A DNA stretch of 64,000 nt from Acinetobacter venetianus RAG-1 = CIP 110063 (GCF_000368585.1 NZ_KB849557.1:477615-541614), one strand, 5' to 3'; shown: positions 9,124-18,234, counted from the first letter of the stretch. Translations and numbers: made by a program. Notes: generated by a model not told the origin, from the letters alone.

Positions 9124-10947
9124 ATGCCAGCTTATAAAGCCCCTCTCCGTGATGTTCGCTTCTTAATGAATGAAGTGTTTGATTATCCTGCACACTACCA
9201 AACTTTGGCAAGTGGACAAAATGCTGATAAAGATACGGTTGATATGATTCTTGAAGGTGCGGCAGATTACTGCGAAAACGTACTTTCTCCACTCAATCAA
9301 TCAGGTGATGAAGAAGGCTGTACGTTTAACAACGGCGAAGTAACAACACCTAAAGGCTTCAAAGAAGCGTATGACCAATTCGTAATGGGTGGTTGGCAAG
9401 GTCTTTCTTACCCAGAAGAATTTGGTGGTCAAGGCTTACCAATGTCTTTAAACCTAATCAAATCAGAAATGATGGGTACTGCAAACTGGTCATTCACCAT
9501 GTACCCAGGTTTAAGTACAGGTTGTATGAACACAATCATGCAATTCGGTACGGATGAGCAAAAAAACACTTATATGCCTAAACTCGTTGAAGGGACTTGG
9601 TCAGGCACAATGTGCTTAACTGAACCTCAATGTGGTACTGACTTAGGTCAAGTAAAAACTAAAGCAGAACCTGCTGCTGATGGTACTTATAAAATCTCTG
9701 GTACTAAAATCTTCATCTCTGCGGGTGAACACGATTTAACAGAGAACATTATCCATATCGTACTTGCTCGTCTTCCAGATGCACCTGCTGGTACTCGTGG
9801 TATTTCGCTATTCATCGTACCTAAGTTCATTCCAACTGCTGATGGCGGTGTAGGTGAGCGTAATACCGTATCTTGTGGTTCAATCGAACACAAAATGGGT
9901 ATCCGTGCTTCAGCAACTGCTGTGTTGAACTTTGACAATGCAACTGGTTACTTAATCGGTGAAGTAAACAAAGGCTTACACGCAATGTTCACGTTCATGA
10001 ACACTGCTCGTATCGGTACTGCTGTTCAAGGTATTGCGCATGCTGAACTTTCTTTCCAAGGTGCATTACCTTATGCGAAAGATCGTATGTCTATGCGTGC
10101 CCTTTCTGGTAAGAAAGAGCCTGAGCGTGTAGCTGATGCGATTATTCACCATGCTGATGTTCGTCGTATGTTGTTAACTCAAAAAGCGGTTGCAGAAGGC
10201 GGTCGCTCAATGATCTATCATGCGGCAAAACTTGCAGACAAAATGACAGATGCATTAGTAAATGGTGATCAAGCTGCTTATGAAGCTGCTGATGACAAGC
10301 TAGGTTTCTATACGCCGATTTTAAAAGGTTTCTTGACTGAATTAGGTTTGGAAGCTGCGAATCATGGTATGCAAGTATACGGCGGTCATGGTTTCATCAA
10401 AGAATGGGGTATGGAACAAATCGCACGTGATGCACGTATCTCTACATTGTATGAAGGGACAACGGGTATCCAAGCACTTGACTTATTAGGTCGTAAAGTG
10501 CTTTTAAGCTCAAAAGGTAAAGTTGTTCGTGACTATACCGCTGAAATCTTAAAATTCTGTGCTGCCCATGCGCGTAACAAGTATTTACGTCGTTTCGCTT
10601 GGGACTTAACTAAGCTTTGCGCTCAATGGAACACATTGACTGTTCGTATCATGCTTGCAGCTCGTAAAGACCGTGACATCGTATCTTCTGCTTCTGCTGA
10701 TTTCTTGATGTTCTCTGGTTATGTCATGATGGCTTATTTCTGGGCTCAACAAGCAGTGATTGCTTCTGAGAAACTAGAAGCAGGTAACGGCATTGAAACA
10801 CCAGAATTCTATAAAGCGAAAATCAAAGTTGCTGATTTCTACTTTGACCGTTTATTGCCACGCGCTCAAGGTCATGCAGAATCAATGGTATCGACTTCTC
10901 GTACATTGACATCTCTTGCACCAGAACACTTCAGCTTCGATTACTAA
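9124..10947 (+). CDS. Acyl-CoA dehydrogenase, long FadE/DmdC-like type
   Basis: A 607-aa flavoprotein that should introduce the trans-2 double bond of an acyl-CoA and pass electrons to ETF. The order is an N-terminal helical cap, the FAD/substrate motif MCLTEPQCGTDLG, then the C-terminal helical domain with MQVYGGHGFIKEWGMEQIARD and the catalytic-Glu segment YEGTTGIQALDL. A further about 130-residue tail is typical of the 590-610 aa class (3-methylmercaptopropionyl-CoA dehydrogenase-like and Pseudomonas FadE1-like enzymes). Chain-length preference cannot be read from sequence. Codon use is that of a highly expressed gene. A strong terminator follows directly. Confidence 0.9.
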   Translation: MPAYKAPLRDVRFLMNEVFDYPAHYQTLASGQNADKDTVDMILEGAADYCENVLSPLNQSGDEEGCTFNNGEVTTPKGFKEAYDQFVMGGWQGLSYPEEFGGQGLPMSLNLIKSEMMGTANWSFTMYPGLSTGCMNTIMQFGTDEQKNTYMPKLVEGTWSGTMCLTEPQCGTDLGQVKTKAEPAADGTYKISGTKIFISAGEHDLTENIIHIVLARLPDAPAGTRGISLFIVPKFIPTADGGVGERNTVSCGSIEHKMGIRASATAVLNFDNATGYLIGEVNKGLHAMFTFMNTARIGTAVQGIAHAELSFQGALPYAKDRMSMRALSGKKEPERVADAIIHHADVRRMLLTQKAVAEGGRSMIYHAAKLADKMTDALVNGDQAAYEAADDKLGFYTPILKGFLTELGLEAANHGMQVYGGHGFIKEWGMEQIARDARISTLYEGTTGIQALDLLGRKVLLSSKGKVVRDYTAEILKFCAAHARNKYLRRFAWDLTKLCAQWNTLTVRIMLAARKDRDIVSSASADFLMFSGYVMMAYFWAQQAVIASEKLEAGNGIETPEFYKAKIKVADFYFDRLLPRAQGHAESMVSTSRTLTSLAPEHFSFDY

Positions 10948-10958
10948 TCGGAACTATA

Positions 10959-10987
10959 AAAAAAGAGCGCTCTAGGCGCTCTTTTTT
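10959..10987. terminator. Shared terminator after the acyl-CoA dehydrogenase gene
   Basis: A 12-bp perfect stem AAAAAAGAGCGC (10959-10970) with GCGCTCTTTTTT (10976-10987), loop TCTAG. It is symmetrical, with A and T runs, between convergent genes. Confidence 0.9.
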
Positions 10988-11002
10988 ATGCTTAACTTTT
11001 AA

Positions 11003-11674
11003 CTATTCAATTTTTTCAAAGACATAAGCTTTCTTTGGAAATGGATATTCTTTAAAAAACTGACGATTACGCCCGTGATCACCATTCCAAATCTTATCTA
11101 AATCTAAAACAAGGTTTTGCTCTTTATTGATCTTATAGTAAAGATTGACGTTCGCATTTTCACAACGAATCATGATTTCATTCAATTCTTTGTGCGCATG
11201 CCACTGAACCTGTTTACACATTTGTTCAATCTTAGTCATATCACGAGACGGATCTGAGCCTAAGCGACCAAAACTGGTATTGATCCAATACACCGAACCA
11301 TCATCTAAAAGATTTAAAATGTATTCTGCTTCTTTCTCATTACTCACACATCCAGCAAAAGGATCTGAGCATGGAATACGCGCATGATAACGCCCAGCAT
11401 AGATCAAATCCTGCTGAGAAGGTTTTTCCATACGTTTAGATACAACATGCGGAATCGTCGCTTGCCCCGCAATTTCTGTAAGTGAAACACCCTCACTCGA
11501 TACGGTTTGTTCGTCTTCTAACCCCATATCATCGGAAAGTTCTTCATGCTTTTGTTGCGTCTGGGGTTGTTGTTTCATTGGCTCTGGGTGATGGCTATCA
11601 CAAGCGCTCAACCCCAAACTCAATAAAGCTCCTACACTGAGATACTGTAAGAATAACCTGAACTGCATATTCAT
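11003..11674 (-). CDS. NlpE-like lipoprotein
   Basis: 223 aa with a lipoprotein signal ending in LSAC. The mature part carries a segment resembling the NlpE N-terminal domain: a YAGRYHARIPCSDPFAGCVSNE stretch followed by a strand pattern ending in GSVYWINTSFG. NlpE senses surface contact and copper through the Cpx system in enterobacteria, and its Cys-x-x-Cys pair is redox active. Here the two Cys are separated by six residues (C-SDPFAG-C), so chemistry may differ. Acinetobacter lacks a classical CpxA, so a sensor role is uncertain. It is a single gene convergent with the acyl-CoA dehydrogenase. Confidence 0.7.
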   Translation of the reverse strand: MNMQFRLFLQYLSVGALLSLGLSACDSHHPEPMKQQPQTQQKHEELSDDMGLEDEQTVSSEGVSLTEIAGQATIPHVVSKRMEKPSQQDLIYAGRYHARIPCSDPFAGCVSNEKEAEYILNLLDDGSVYWINTSFGRLGSDPSRDMTKIEQMCKQVQWHAHKELNEIMIRCENANVNLYYKINKEQNLVLDLDKIWNGDHGRNRQFFKEYPFPKKAYVFEKIE

Positions 11675-12008
11675 AATTCTCTAACATCAATATCGTTATC
11701 TTTTTCACGACCTCACCAGCCCGTATAAATATTAAACAGGTCTACTCACGTACATATTGCGTGATAACAAGGTAAGTTGTGCTAACGATAGGATTGAAAT
11801 AGCAAATTGACAAAGCAGTATGCCTTAAGTCAGTGCATTTTAGGCGAAACTGTCGTTTTTTCCATCAGCAATTTACACACCGTAACTATTCTTTTGTCTG
11901 TTGGAACTTTAAAAAAATATTTTTGACCATATTTCTTAATTAACAGCAGTGTTGATACCGATTTTAATTTTTTTACTGCTGTTTCATGAATTTAAGGAGA
12001 CCTACTCG
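11675..12008. other. Divergent spacer upstream of the PspC gene
   Basis: This 334-bp region holds no credible gene. A possible sigma-70 promoter for the PspC gene is TTGTCT (11894-11899) with TATTTT (11918-11923), spacer 18. An AAGGAGA ribosome-binding site at 11994-12000 sits eight nt before the ATG at 12009. Nothing else was recognised. Confidence 0.5.
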
Positions 12009-12278
12009 ATGGCCAATTCTGGTTTATATCGCTCAAGCCAACAAAGCATAATCGCTGGTGTAATGGGCGGTATTGCGGAACGTTTTGGTTGGAATGCAAA
12101 TTTATTACGTTTGATCTTTGTCATTGTTTCAATCATGAGTGCAGCCTTTCCAGGTATTTTGGTATACCTCGTATTATGGTTAGTCATTCCGAAACAACAG
12201 GCAAATCGAGTAGAACACGTACATGGCTACAACCAGCCTGTTAAAACAGTTTATGAGGATCAAAACTTAAGACGTTAA
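12009..12278 (+). CDS. PspC domain membrane protein
   Basis: 89 aa. The frame is open from 11949, but the ATG at 12009 has a strong AAGGAGA site at ideal spacing and gives a normal PspC start (SGLYRSSQQSIIAGVMGGIAERFGW). The PspC domain consists of a short N-terminal amphipathic part and one hydrophobic segment (LLRLIFVIVSIMSAAFPGILVYLVLWLVIP). In enterobacteria PspC transmits envelope stress to the phage-shock response; no pspA, pspB or pspF is visible here, so it is a solitary copy, as is common in Acinetobacter. Confidence 0.88.
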   Translation: MANSGLYRSSQQSIIAGVMGGIAERFGWNANLLRLIFVIVSIMSAAFPGILVYLVLWLVIPKQQANRVEHVHGYNQPVKTVYEDQNLRR

Positions 12279-12298
12279 TCCCCTTTTCCTCTTTGGTC

Positions 12299-12341
12299 GC
12301 TACGGTTGGATTTACCCCTAATACAACCGTAGCTTTTTTTT
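12299..12341 (+). terminator. Intrinsic terminator after the PspC gene
   Basis: A 10-bp perfect stem GCTACGGTTG (12299-12308) with CAACCGTAGC (12324-12333), then eight T residues. It lies 20 nt past the stop codon. Confidence 0.88.
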
Positions 12342-12349
12342 ATTTTGAA

Positions 12350-13453
12350 TTAGCTATTTTGACGATTTATTTGTTGCTGCAAAGCCGCAATCATATCAGC
12401 ACGACTCACGATTCCGATGAGACGCTCATGCTCAACCACAGGAATATAATTAAAAGATTTTTCTACAAAATAAGGTACGAGATCTTGGATAGGTTGCAAT
12501 GGATCAACCGTTACGACACGACGACTCATAATTTGTTTTACATAGTGCTGCCATGAATTTCGTGGATCAGTTGCACCTTTGAACCATTCCACAACCTCAT
12601 ACAAAGCCAACGTCCCCACCAATTTCTCTTGCACATTAACCACTGGCAAACTCATTAAGTTAACCGACTTAAATTTATCTAATGCCTGATAAATATCATC
12701 CTCTTCATGTAGTCGAATCACATCTCGACTCATGATGTCTTGGCAAACAAAAGTACTCATCGAACGTTCATTGGCATGAACTTGGGCTTGTAAAATGATT
12801 TTTTCTAAATCGTACTGACTAATATCCAATAATTCCGTGTGATGATCTAAGGCGTATTCAATATCCTTAGGTTGAATCGAAACCTTCTGTGTCGGCGTTG
12901 GATCTTTCGAACGTTCATTTAAATGTGCTGTCAGCGGGTAATGTCGTCCAATCAATCGATTAAAAAATACTGCAAATACCAGCAATAAAATCGAATTTAA
13001 CAACACAGGATACAGAATGAAGTGAAACCCTAAACGATGTACAGCATCACCGCCGAGTACTGCAGTAATCGCAACAGCCCCGCTCGGTGGATGCAAAGAA
13101 TCAGTGGTCATCATCATAAAAATAGCAAAGCCAACCGCGAGACTAAACGCAGTGGTTGAATCTGCAAGTAATTGCGTGCAAGTAACACCAATCACACCAG
13201 CCAAGATATTGCCAACAATCACATTCCACGGTTGCGCCAAAGGACTATTCGGGACGGCAAATAATAAGACCGATGAAGCTCCCATCGGTGCGATATACCA
13301 AGCATTGATCCCACCCAAAACATACCAACTAATTAATGAGGAAATTGCGAGACCACAGAGCGCGCCCACACCTGACAAAACTCTTTCTTTGACAGGGAGA
13401 ACTTTATAATTTGGTTTTAGAAAATTAAGCCAGTCTGATTGGGTATAGCTCAC
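12350..13453 (-). CDS. HPP family membrane protein fused to a CBS-domain pair
   Basis: 367 aa from a GTG start at 13453 preceded by AAGGTG; the frame continues 14 codons further to a TTG with no better site. The N-terminal half has about four membrane segments with the HPP signature (DSLHPPSGAVAITAVLGG). The C-terminal half is a tandem CBS pair (DIMSRDVIRLHEEDD and QIMSRRVVTVDPLQP segments, each followed by a V-[GS]-x-[AV] turn), which normally binds adenine nucleotides. Cyanobacterial HPP proteins transport nitrite; the substrate of HPP-CBS fusions is not established. The fusion suggests transport gated by cellular energy state. It is convergent with the PspC gene. Confidence 0.85.
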   Translation of the reverse strand: MSYTQSDWLNFLKPNYKVLPVKERVLSGVGALCGLAISSLISWYVLGGINAWYIAPMGASSVLLFAVPNSPLAQPWNVIVGNILAGVIGVTCTQLLADSTTAFSLAVGFAIFMMMTTDSLHPPSGAVAITAVLGGDAVHRLGFHFILYPVLLNSILLLVFAVFFNRLIGRHYPLTAHLNERSKDPTPTQKVSIQPKDIEYALDHHTELLDISQYDLEKIILQAQVHANERSMSTFVCQDIMSRDVIRLHEEDDIYQALDKFKSVNLMSLPVVNVQEKLVGTLALYEVVEWFKGATDPRNSWQHYVKQIMSRRVVTVDPLQPIQDLVPYFVEKSFNYIPVVEHERLIGIVSRADMIAALQQQINRQNS

Positions 13454-13673
13454 AATGCACCTTGCTGGAGAGTATTGTTTTGATTGGTGGCGCAAGTATA
13501 CGCCGAAACAGCCATAAGGTACATTTTAGTTACATCTTAAAGTTAACAGATATTCTGATAATCTACTGTTCAAGTAATTTCTTGTGATTTTATCCGATAG
13601 TTGAATTCCAATATTGTCAGAGAACAATACAATTCACGCTTGGTTTTATTTTCACTCCTGTCAAGGAACGATT

Positions 13674-14432
13674 TTGCATAAAACAGAAATATTGACCTTA
13701 ATCTTATGTGCATTTGCAGCACTTTTACATGGCTTAAGCGGCTTTGGCTTTCCCATGGTCAGTACGGCTGCCTTATCCATGTTCTATCCCCTGCAAACTG
13801 CCGTGGCAATGGTCATTATTCCTTGTATTATTCTGAATCTTAGTCTATTGCAAGCAGGCAAAAATCAAAGTTTTTTCCAAAATATTCTCCATTATTTAAA
13901 GCAATACTGGGGGTTAATTGGAAGCAGTCTAATCGGCAGCTTTATTGGCGTGGGATTACTTTTATATGTCAATGAAGGCTATCTCAAACTCATCATGGGA
14001 TCAGTCATTTTACTGTATGTGCTCGATCAGTTTAGATCACAACCTTTTCAAGTTAGTCGCTCATTGAGAAATATGCTGATTTTTGGTTTTCTCGCAGGTG
14101 TAATCGGCGGGGCAACCAATGCCATGGCACCCTTTTTGATGATGTATTTACTCAGCACTCGCCATGACAAAACCGATGTGGTCATGATTAGCAATATGAG
14201 TTTCCTTGCCAGCAAATTAATTCAACTTTCGCTGCTGTATCCAACACTTTACACCTTCCAACCCTCACAGATTTATCTGTTGATTGGTGTAACCATTTTA
14301 TCTTTATTATTTGTTTATCTCGGCGCAAAAATCCGTTCTAATATTTCCCAGCAAAAATTCAATTTGATCATTTTTACCATTTTAATGCTGCTCGGCTGTA
14401 ATGCATTATGGCAAGGCATGGAGCTTATTTAG
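13674..14432 (+). CDS. Sulfite exporter TauE/SafE (TSUP) family permease
   Basis: 252 aa from a TTG start at 13674 with AAGGAA five nt upstream; an earlier TTG at 13614 has no such site. About eight hydrophobic segments are visible, arranged as two halves, each with the TSUP-type Gly-rich turn: LHGLSGFGFPMVSTAAL near the start and FLAGVIGGATNAMAPFLMMYLL in the second half. The family moves sulfur-containing anions such as sulfite or sulfoacetate. Substrate is not predictable here. A second, unrelated-looking TSUP permease lies at 51.6-52.4 kb. Confidence 0.82.
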   Translation: MHKTEILTLILCAFAALLHGLSGFGFPMVSTAALSMFYPLQTAVAMVIIPCIILNLSLLQAGKNQSFFQNILHYLKQYWGLIGSSLIGSFIGVGLLLYVNEGYLKLIMGSVILLYVLDQFRSQPFQVSRSLRNMLIFGFLAGVIGGATNAMAPFLMMYLLSTRHDKTDVVMISNMSFLASKLIQLSLLYPTLYTFQPSQIYLLIGVTILSLLFVYLGAKIRSNISQQKFNLIIFTILMLLGCNALWQGMELI

Positions 14433-14544
14433 AACAGTGTTTATTGTGATCGTTGAACTTGGATTTTACCCAAGATTGACAGATATTTTAGGTTATCTGG
14501 CCACTAGATTTAAGTGGCAATAACAACTCAAATAAGGATATTTT

Positions 14545-15960
14545 ATGAATGTTCCTCACCTTGAAACACCCACCAATGCAATGCCTAAGGGTCTGTTGCG
14601 CGGTTGGGTAATCATTGCAATTGCGGCATTGCTGTCTTTCGGTTTATATGAAATTCTCCCTTATGAGCAAAATGCCAATAAGGGGCTAAGCTTACTCTTA
14701 TTCATTGGTATTCTTTGGCTGACTGAGGCCATTCATATCACTATTACTGCGCTGTTAGTTCCTGTGCTTGCCGTCCTTGTCGGCATGCCAAGTGTTGGCA
14801 GTGATGGTGAAATCAAAGCCATTACCACTAGCAAAGCGCTGAGTACCTTTGCAGATCCAACCATCTTCTTATTTTTTGGTGGTTTCGCACTTGCAACAGC
14901 CTTGCATGTCCAAAAGCTTGACCGAAAAATTGCAATGTGGATTATTGCCATGTCTCGCGGTCATTTAGGGGTTGCAGTCTTGGCGATCTGTTTAGTGACT
15001 GCTGTGCTTTCAATGTGGATTTCCAATACGGCAACAGCGGCAATGATGTTACCGCTTGCACTAGGTTTGCTTTCTCATTTTGATGTGCAAAAAGAGCGTA
15101 AAACTTTCGTTTTCATCTTATTGGGGATCGCCTACTCAGCTAGTATTGGTGGTTTAGGTACAATGGTTGGTTCTCCGCCGAATGCCATTGCAGCCAAAGC
15201 TTTGGGCTATGATTTTGCTGACTGGATGAAAGTTGGCTTACCTATGATGCTTCTTATTTTCCCTGCAATGTTAGTCAGTTTATATCTGATCTTGCGTCCG
15301 AAATTGAACCATCGTGTGGAATTTAAAACAGAAAATATCCCTTGGAATCGCGACCGTATTTTGACTATGTTATTGTTCATGGTGACGGCATTGGCGTGGA
15401 TCTTTGGTAAGAGCGTCAGTGAGCATTTTGGGATTAGCCAACCTGACACTTGGATTGCTGTTTTTGCTGCCTGTTTAGTGGTGATTCTTGGTATCGGGAC
15501 ATGGAAAGATATTGCTGACAACACTGATTGGGGCGTGTTAATGCTCTTTGGTGGTGGCTTAACTTTAAGTGCTGTTCTGAAAGATTCAGGTTCGTCACTG
15601 GTATTAGGTCAAACACTTGCAAATGCTTTCGGTGACGCCTCTCCGTTCTTGGTCATTGTGATCGTTGCAGCTTTTATTATTTTCTTAACTGAATTCACAA
15701 GTAATACCGCATCTGCCGCATTACTCGTTCCTGTATTTGCTGCGATTGCAGATCAAATGGGCTTACCAAAAGAGATTCTGGTAATTGTTATTGGTATCGG
15801 TGCTTCATGTGCATTCATGCTACCTGTTGCAACCCCACCAAATGCCATCGTATTTGGTACAGGACATATTCAACAAAGCGAGATGATGCGCGTCGGTTTC
15901 GTGCTAAATATTCTTTGTGTTGCACTGGTGTCTATCTTTATTTATTGGTTCTTTGTTTAA
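14545..15960 (+). CDS. SLC13 / DASS family sodium-dependent anion symporter
   Basis: 471 aa inner-membrane protein with about eleven hydrophobic segments. Both halves of the inverted-repeat transporter carry the NTA[TS] signature: SNTATAAMMLPLALG in the first and SNTASAALLVPVFAA in the second, each followed by a Pro-Pro-Asn substrate/sodium loop (GSPPNAIAAK and TPPNAIVFGTG). The family takes up C4-dicarboxylates, citrate or sulfate with sodium; the motif set fits dicarboxylate transport. A good AAGGATATTTT ribosome-binding site precedes the ATG, and a UUCG-capped terminator follows. Confidence 0.9.
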   Translation: MNVPHLETPTNAMPKGLLRGWVIIAIAALLSFGLYEILPYEQNANKGLSLLLFIGILWLTEAIHITITALLVPVLAVLVGMPSVGSDGEIKAITTSKALSTFADPTIFLFFGGFALATALHVQKLDRKIAMWIIAMSRGHLGVAVLAICLVTAVLSMWISNTATAAMMLPLALGLLSHFDVQKERKTFVFILLGIAYSASIGGLGTMVGSPPNAIAAKALGYDFADWMKVGLPMMLLIFPAMLVSLYLILRPKLNHRVEFKTENIPWNRDRILTMLLFMVTALAWIFGKSVSEHFGISQPDTWIAVFAACLVVILGIGTWKDIADNTDWGVLMLFGGGLTLSAVLKDSGSSLVLGQTLANAFGDASPFLVIVIVAAFIIFLTEFTSNTASAALLVPVFAAIADQMGLPKEILVIVIGIGASCAFMLPVATPPNAIVFGTGHIQQSEMMRVGFVLNILCVALVSIFIYWFFV

Positions 15961-15968
15961 AACAAATT

Positions 15969-15990
15969 AAAAGCGCTTCGGCGCTTTTTT
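15969..15990. terminator. UUCG tetraloop terminator
   Basis: Stem AAAAGCGC (15969-15976) with GCGCTTTT (15981-15988), closed by a stabilising TTCG loop and followed by more T. It serves the symporter gene and, in reverse, the convergent gene ending at 15998. Confidence 0.88.
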
Positions 15991-15997
15991 TATTCTG

Positions 15998-16792
15998 TTA
16001 AATCAACTTTTCATTGAGATAACGCCAATAACGTTTCGGTAAATATTGCACATGCAATTTAACGTTTTGACGTTCTTTAATGTTGATGCTATTAAAATAA
16101 TCTTTCCAGAGTTGATCATATAATTCTTCTTGCTCATCAAGCTGCAATTGAAAACTTTGACTTGCACCACTTGCAAGATTCCGATCAATTTCATTTGCCT
16201 CTAATGACACCTCGTGAATTTCATGTAAGTCATAGTACAAACCATATTTTCGTTGCTCATCATAAATCAGCCAGCATTGATCTTGATAACGTCGTTTAAA
16301 ATGCGGTTGGATCAAAGGTAATACATTAAAATCAGGTCGAACCAAACTTAAAAACAAGCCATCTGTGGTTTTCTTAAAACGGACAAAGGCTTCCATACGA
16401 TGTTTTTCACGACCGACTTTTTTGGCCCATTGTGCTATCGCCAATACACTCGGATGCGCATAATTTTTTTCAACAGAATGGTGATGACGAAAAATGTATA
16501 TACAGTAATTAAATAAATGCTGAAACGCGTCTAAAGACTCAGATAAATAGGCAAAGTAAAATTGTCTTAATGAGGATTGACTCAAGCGCTGCTGTATCGC
16601 CGACCAAACACGCTGCGCATGATGTTCATTATTGGGAATCTCAACAACTGTGGAAAATAAACCATGTTGTGCACCTTCATTAAAACAAAGCTGAACTTGA
16701 AACTCTTTAAATTGAAAGGCACGAAATACACAATTGAGCAAACCAACCATCGAGCCATCAAAGTAATAGTAAACCATACCATCAGCAGACAT
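15998..16792 (-). CDS. TIGR03915-type DNA metabolism/repair partner protein
   Basis: 264 aa from the ATG at 16792, which has AGGA eight nt upstream; a TTG two codons earlier would overlap the neighbour's stop. The start MVYYYFDGSMVGLLNCVFRAF and the C-terminal DUF4130-like region with HRMEAFVRF and the YDEQRKYGLYYDLH segment match the TIGR03915 family, whose genes are almost always found next to a TIGR03916 radical SAM protein. The function is described only as putative DNA repair or modification. It contacts the stop of the upstream gene, so the two are translationally linked. Confidence 0.85.
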   Translation of the reverse strand: MSADGMVYYYFDGSMVGLLNCVFRAFQFKEFQVQLCFNEGAQHGLFSTVVEIPNNEHHAQRVWSAIQQRLSQSSLRQFYFAYLSESLDAFQHLFNYCIYIFRHHHSVEKNYAHPSVLAIAQWAKKVGREKHRMEAFVRFKKTTDGLFLSLVRPDFNVLPLIQPHFKRRYQDQCWLIYDEQRKYGLYYDLHEIHEVSLEANEIDRNLASGASQSFQLQLDEQEELYDQLWKDYFNSINIKERQNVKLHVQYLPKRYWRYLNEKLI

Positions 16793-16794
16793 GA

Positions 16795-18057
16795 TCAAAA
16801 TCCTAAGCTCAGCTGAGGTGACAGTTGTTTAACGTACTTGGATGAACCCTGCGTCAAGATTTGTTCGCGAATATGATGAGATGACAACTCTTTTTGAAAA
16901 CGAGGACTATCTTCGCAACGAATAAAAAATTTTGCTCTCGAATACGCCACACCGAGTTGTTTCAGCAGATCAATATGCACCTTGCCAAAACGACGCGCCT
17001 GCACGATTTTCTTGGCTGATTTCAAGCCGATGCCCGGAATTCGCAAAATCATATGATAATCAGCACGATTCAAATCGACAGGAAACTGTTCAGGATGACG
17101 CAATGCCCAACTGAGCTTTGGGTCAACATCTAAATCAAGATGTGGGTATTTTTCATTGACGATTTCATTGACCTGAAAACCATAAAATCGCATCAACCAA
17201 TCACTTTGATAAAGTCGATTTTCTCGTAGTAAAGGTGGTGCTGAACCAACAGCAGGAAGATAATTATTTTCTGTGTTGATTGGAATGTAGCCTGAGAAAT
17301 AGACACGCTTTAACTTGAACTCTTTGTAATGCCGATCTGCCATAAATAGCACATCGTGATCAGTCTCTTGATGTGCACCAACTACCATTTGAGTGGTCTG
17401 TCCTGCGGGTACATATTTTGGCACATGCTTAATAATTTGACGTTCATCTTTAAGTTGAATCAGTCGATCTCGAACTAGGCCTAAATCTTTTTGTACTTCT
17501 TGATGTGATTTTTCAGGAGCAAAAGCTTTTAATCCAACCTCAGTGGGCATTTCTAAATTGATGCTCATACGATCAGCATAAAGTCCTGCTTCATGAATCA
17601 ACTCAGGCGATGCGCCTGGAATAGTTTTGAGATGAATATAGCCATTAAAATTTTCTTCGAGACGTAATTTTTTCACCACTTGAAGCATCCGCTCCATCGT
17701 ATAGTCTGCGGATTTAAAAATGCCTGAGCTAAGGAATAATCCCTCTATATAATTACGACGATAGAAATTGATGGTCAGGTCAACCACTTCCTGCACAGTA
17801 AATGCAGCACGTTTGACATCATTAGAACGGCGTGACACACAATAGGCACAATCAAAAATGCAGACATTACTGAACAGGATTTTTAACAAAGAAACACAAC
17901 GCCCATCTTCTGTATAGCTATGACAAATCCCTGCCCGACTGGCATCGCCTAAACCTTTATCTTTATTTTTACGGTCACTGCCACTGGAGGAACAGGACAC
18001 GTCATATTTGGCAGCGTCCGCTAAAATTTGTAGCTTTTCACGAATGCGATCAGACAT
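16795..18057 (-). CDS. Putative DNA modification/repair radical SAM protein (TIGR03916 type)
   Basis: 420 aa. The 4Fe-4S radical SAM triad is CIFDCAYC (C-x3-C-x2-C). An additional upstream Cys pair (GICHSYTEDGRC, with SCSSSG further upstream) could bind another metal. The C-terminal third has a helix-hairpin-helix DNA-binding element (ILRIPGIGLKSAKKIVQARRFG), which argues for action on DNA or another nucleic acid. The family is conserved with its TIGR03915 partner, encoded directly downstream. The chemistry has not been established to my knowledge. The start ATG is at 18055-18057. Confidence 0.88.
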   Translation of the reverse strand: MSDRIREKLQILADAAKYDVSCSSSGSDRKNKDKGLGDASRAGICHSYTEDGRCVSLLKILFSNVCIFDCAYCVSRRSNDVKRAAFTVQEVVDLTINFYRRNYIEGLFLSSGIFKSADYTMERMLQVVKKLRLEENFNGYIHLKTIPGASPELIHEAGLYADRMSINLEMPTEVGLKAFAPEKSHQEVQKDLGLVRDRLIQLKDERQIIKHVPKYVPAGQTTQMVVGAHQETDHDVLFMADRHYKEFKLKRVYFSGYIPINTENNYLPAVGSAPPLLRENRLYQSDWLMRFYGFQVNEIVNEKYPHLDLDVDPKLSWALRHPEQFPVDLNRADYHMILRIPGIGLKSAKKIVQARRFGKVHIDLLKQLGVAYSRAKFFIRCEDSPRFQKELSSHHIREQILTQGSSKYVKQLSPQLSLGF

Positions 18058-18138
18058 ATCAAACGACCTGAGGAGAACAGAGAATATCGTTTAAAAATTA
18101 ACATTTCAAAGTTGTGAAATTAAGAGCATGTAAGATGC

Positions 18139-18161
18139 AATACGTCATGAGCTGACGTATT
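18139..18161. promoter_or_regulatory. Inverted repeat upstream of the SIR2 gene
   Basis: A perfect 9-bp inverted repeat, AATACGTCA (18139-18147) with TGACGTATT (18153-18161), around TGAGC. It has a weak following T tract (AATTTTG). It lies 37 nt ahead of the TATAAT box, so it could be an operator for the SIR2 gene or simply a terminator-like hairpin. No cognate regulator gene is adjacent. Confidence 0.35.
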
Positions 18162-18197
18162 AATTTTGCTCAAGCTAGCGCAGTTTATTAAATTAGA

Positions 18198-18203
18198 TAT
18201 AAT
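18198..18203 (+). promoter_or_regulatory. Candidate -10 box of the SIR2 gene
   Basis: A consensus TATAAT hexamer 31 nt before the ATG at 18235. No good -35 hexamer is found at 16-18 nt spacing (the region reads TAGCGC), so the promoter may be weak or activator-dependent. Confidence 0.4.
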
Positions 18204-18234
18204 CACTATAAATTCAAAAGATTAAATATTAGTA

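Noticed and set aside
12293..12556. 87-residue plus-strand frame
   Set aside because: It runs across the PspC terminator into the antisense of the CBS domain, so it is a shadow frame.
14476..14481. TTGACA box upstream of the SLC13 symporter gene
   Set aside because: No -10-like hexamer lies 16-18 nt downstream, so it is probably chance.
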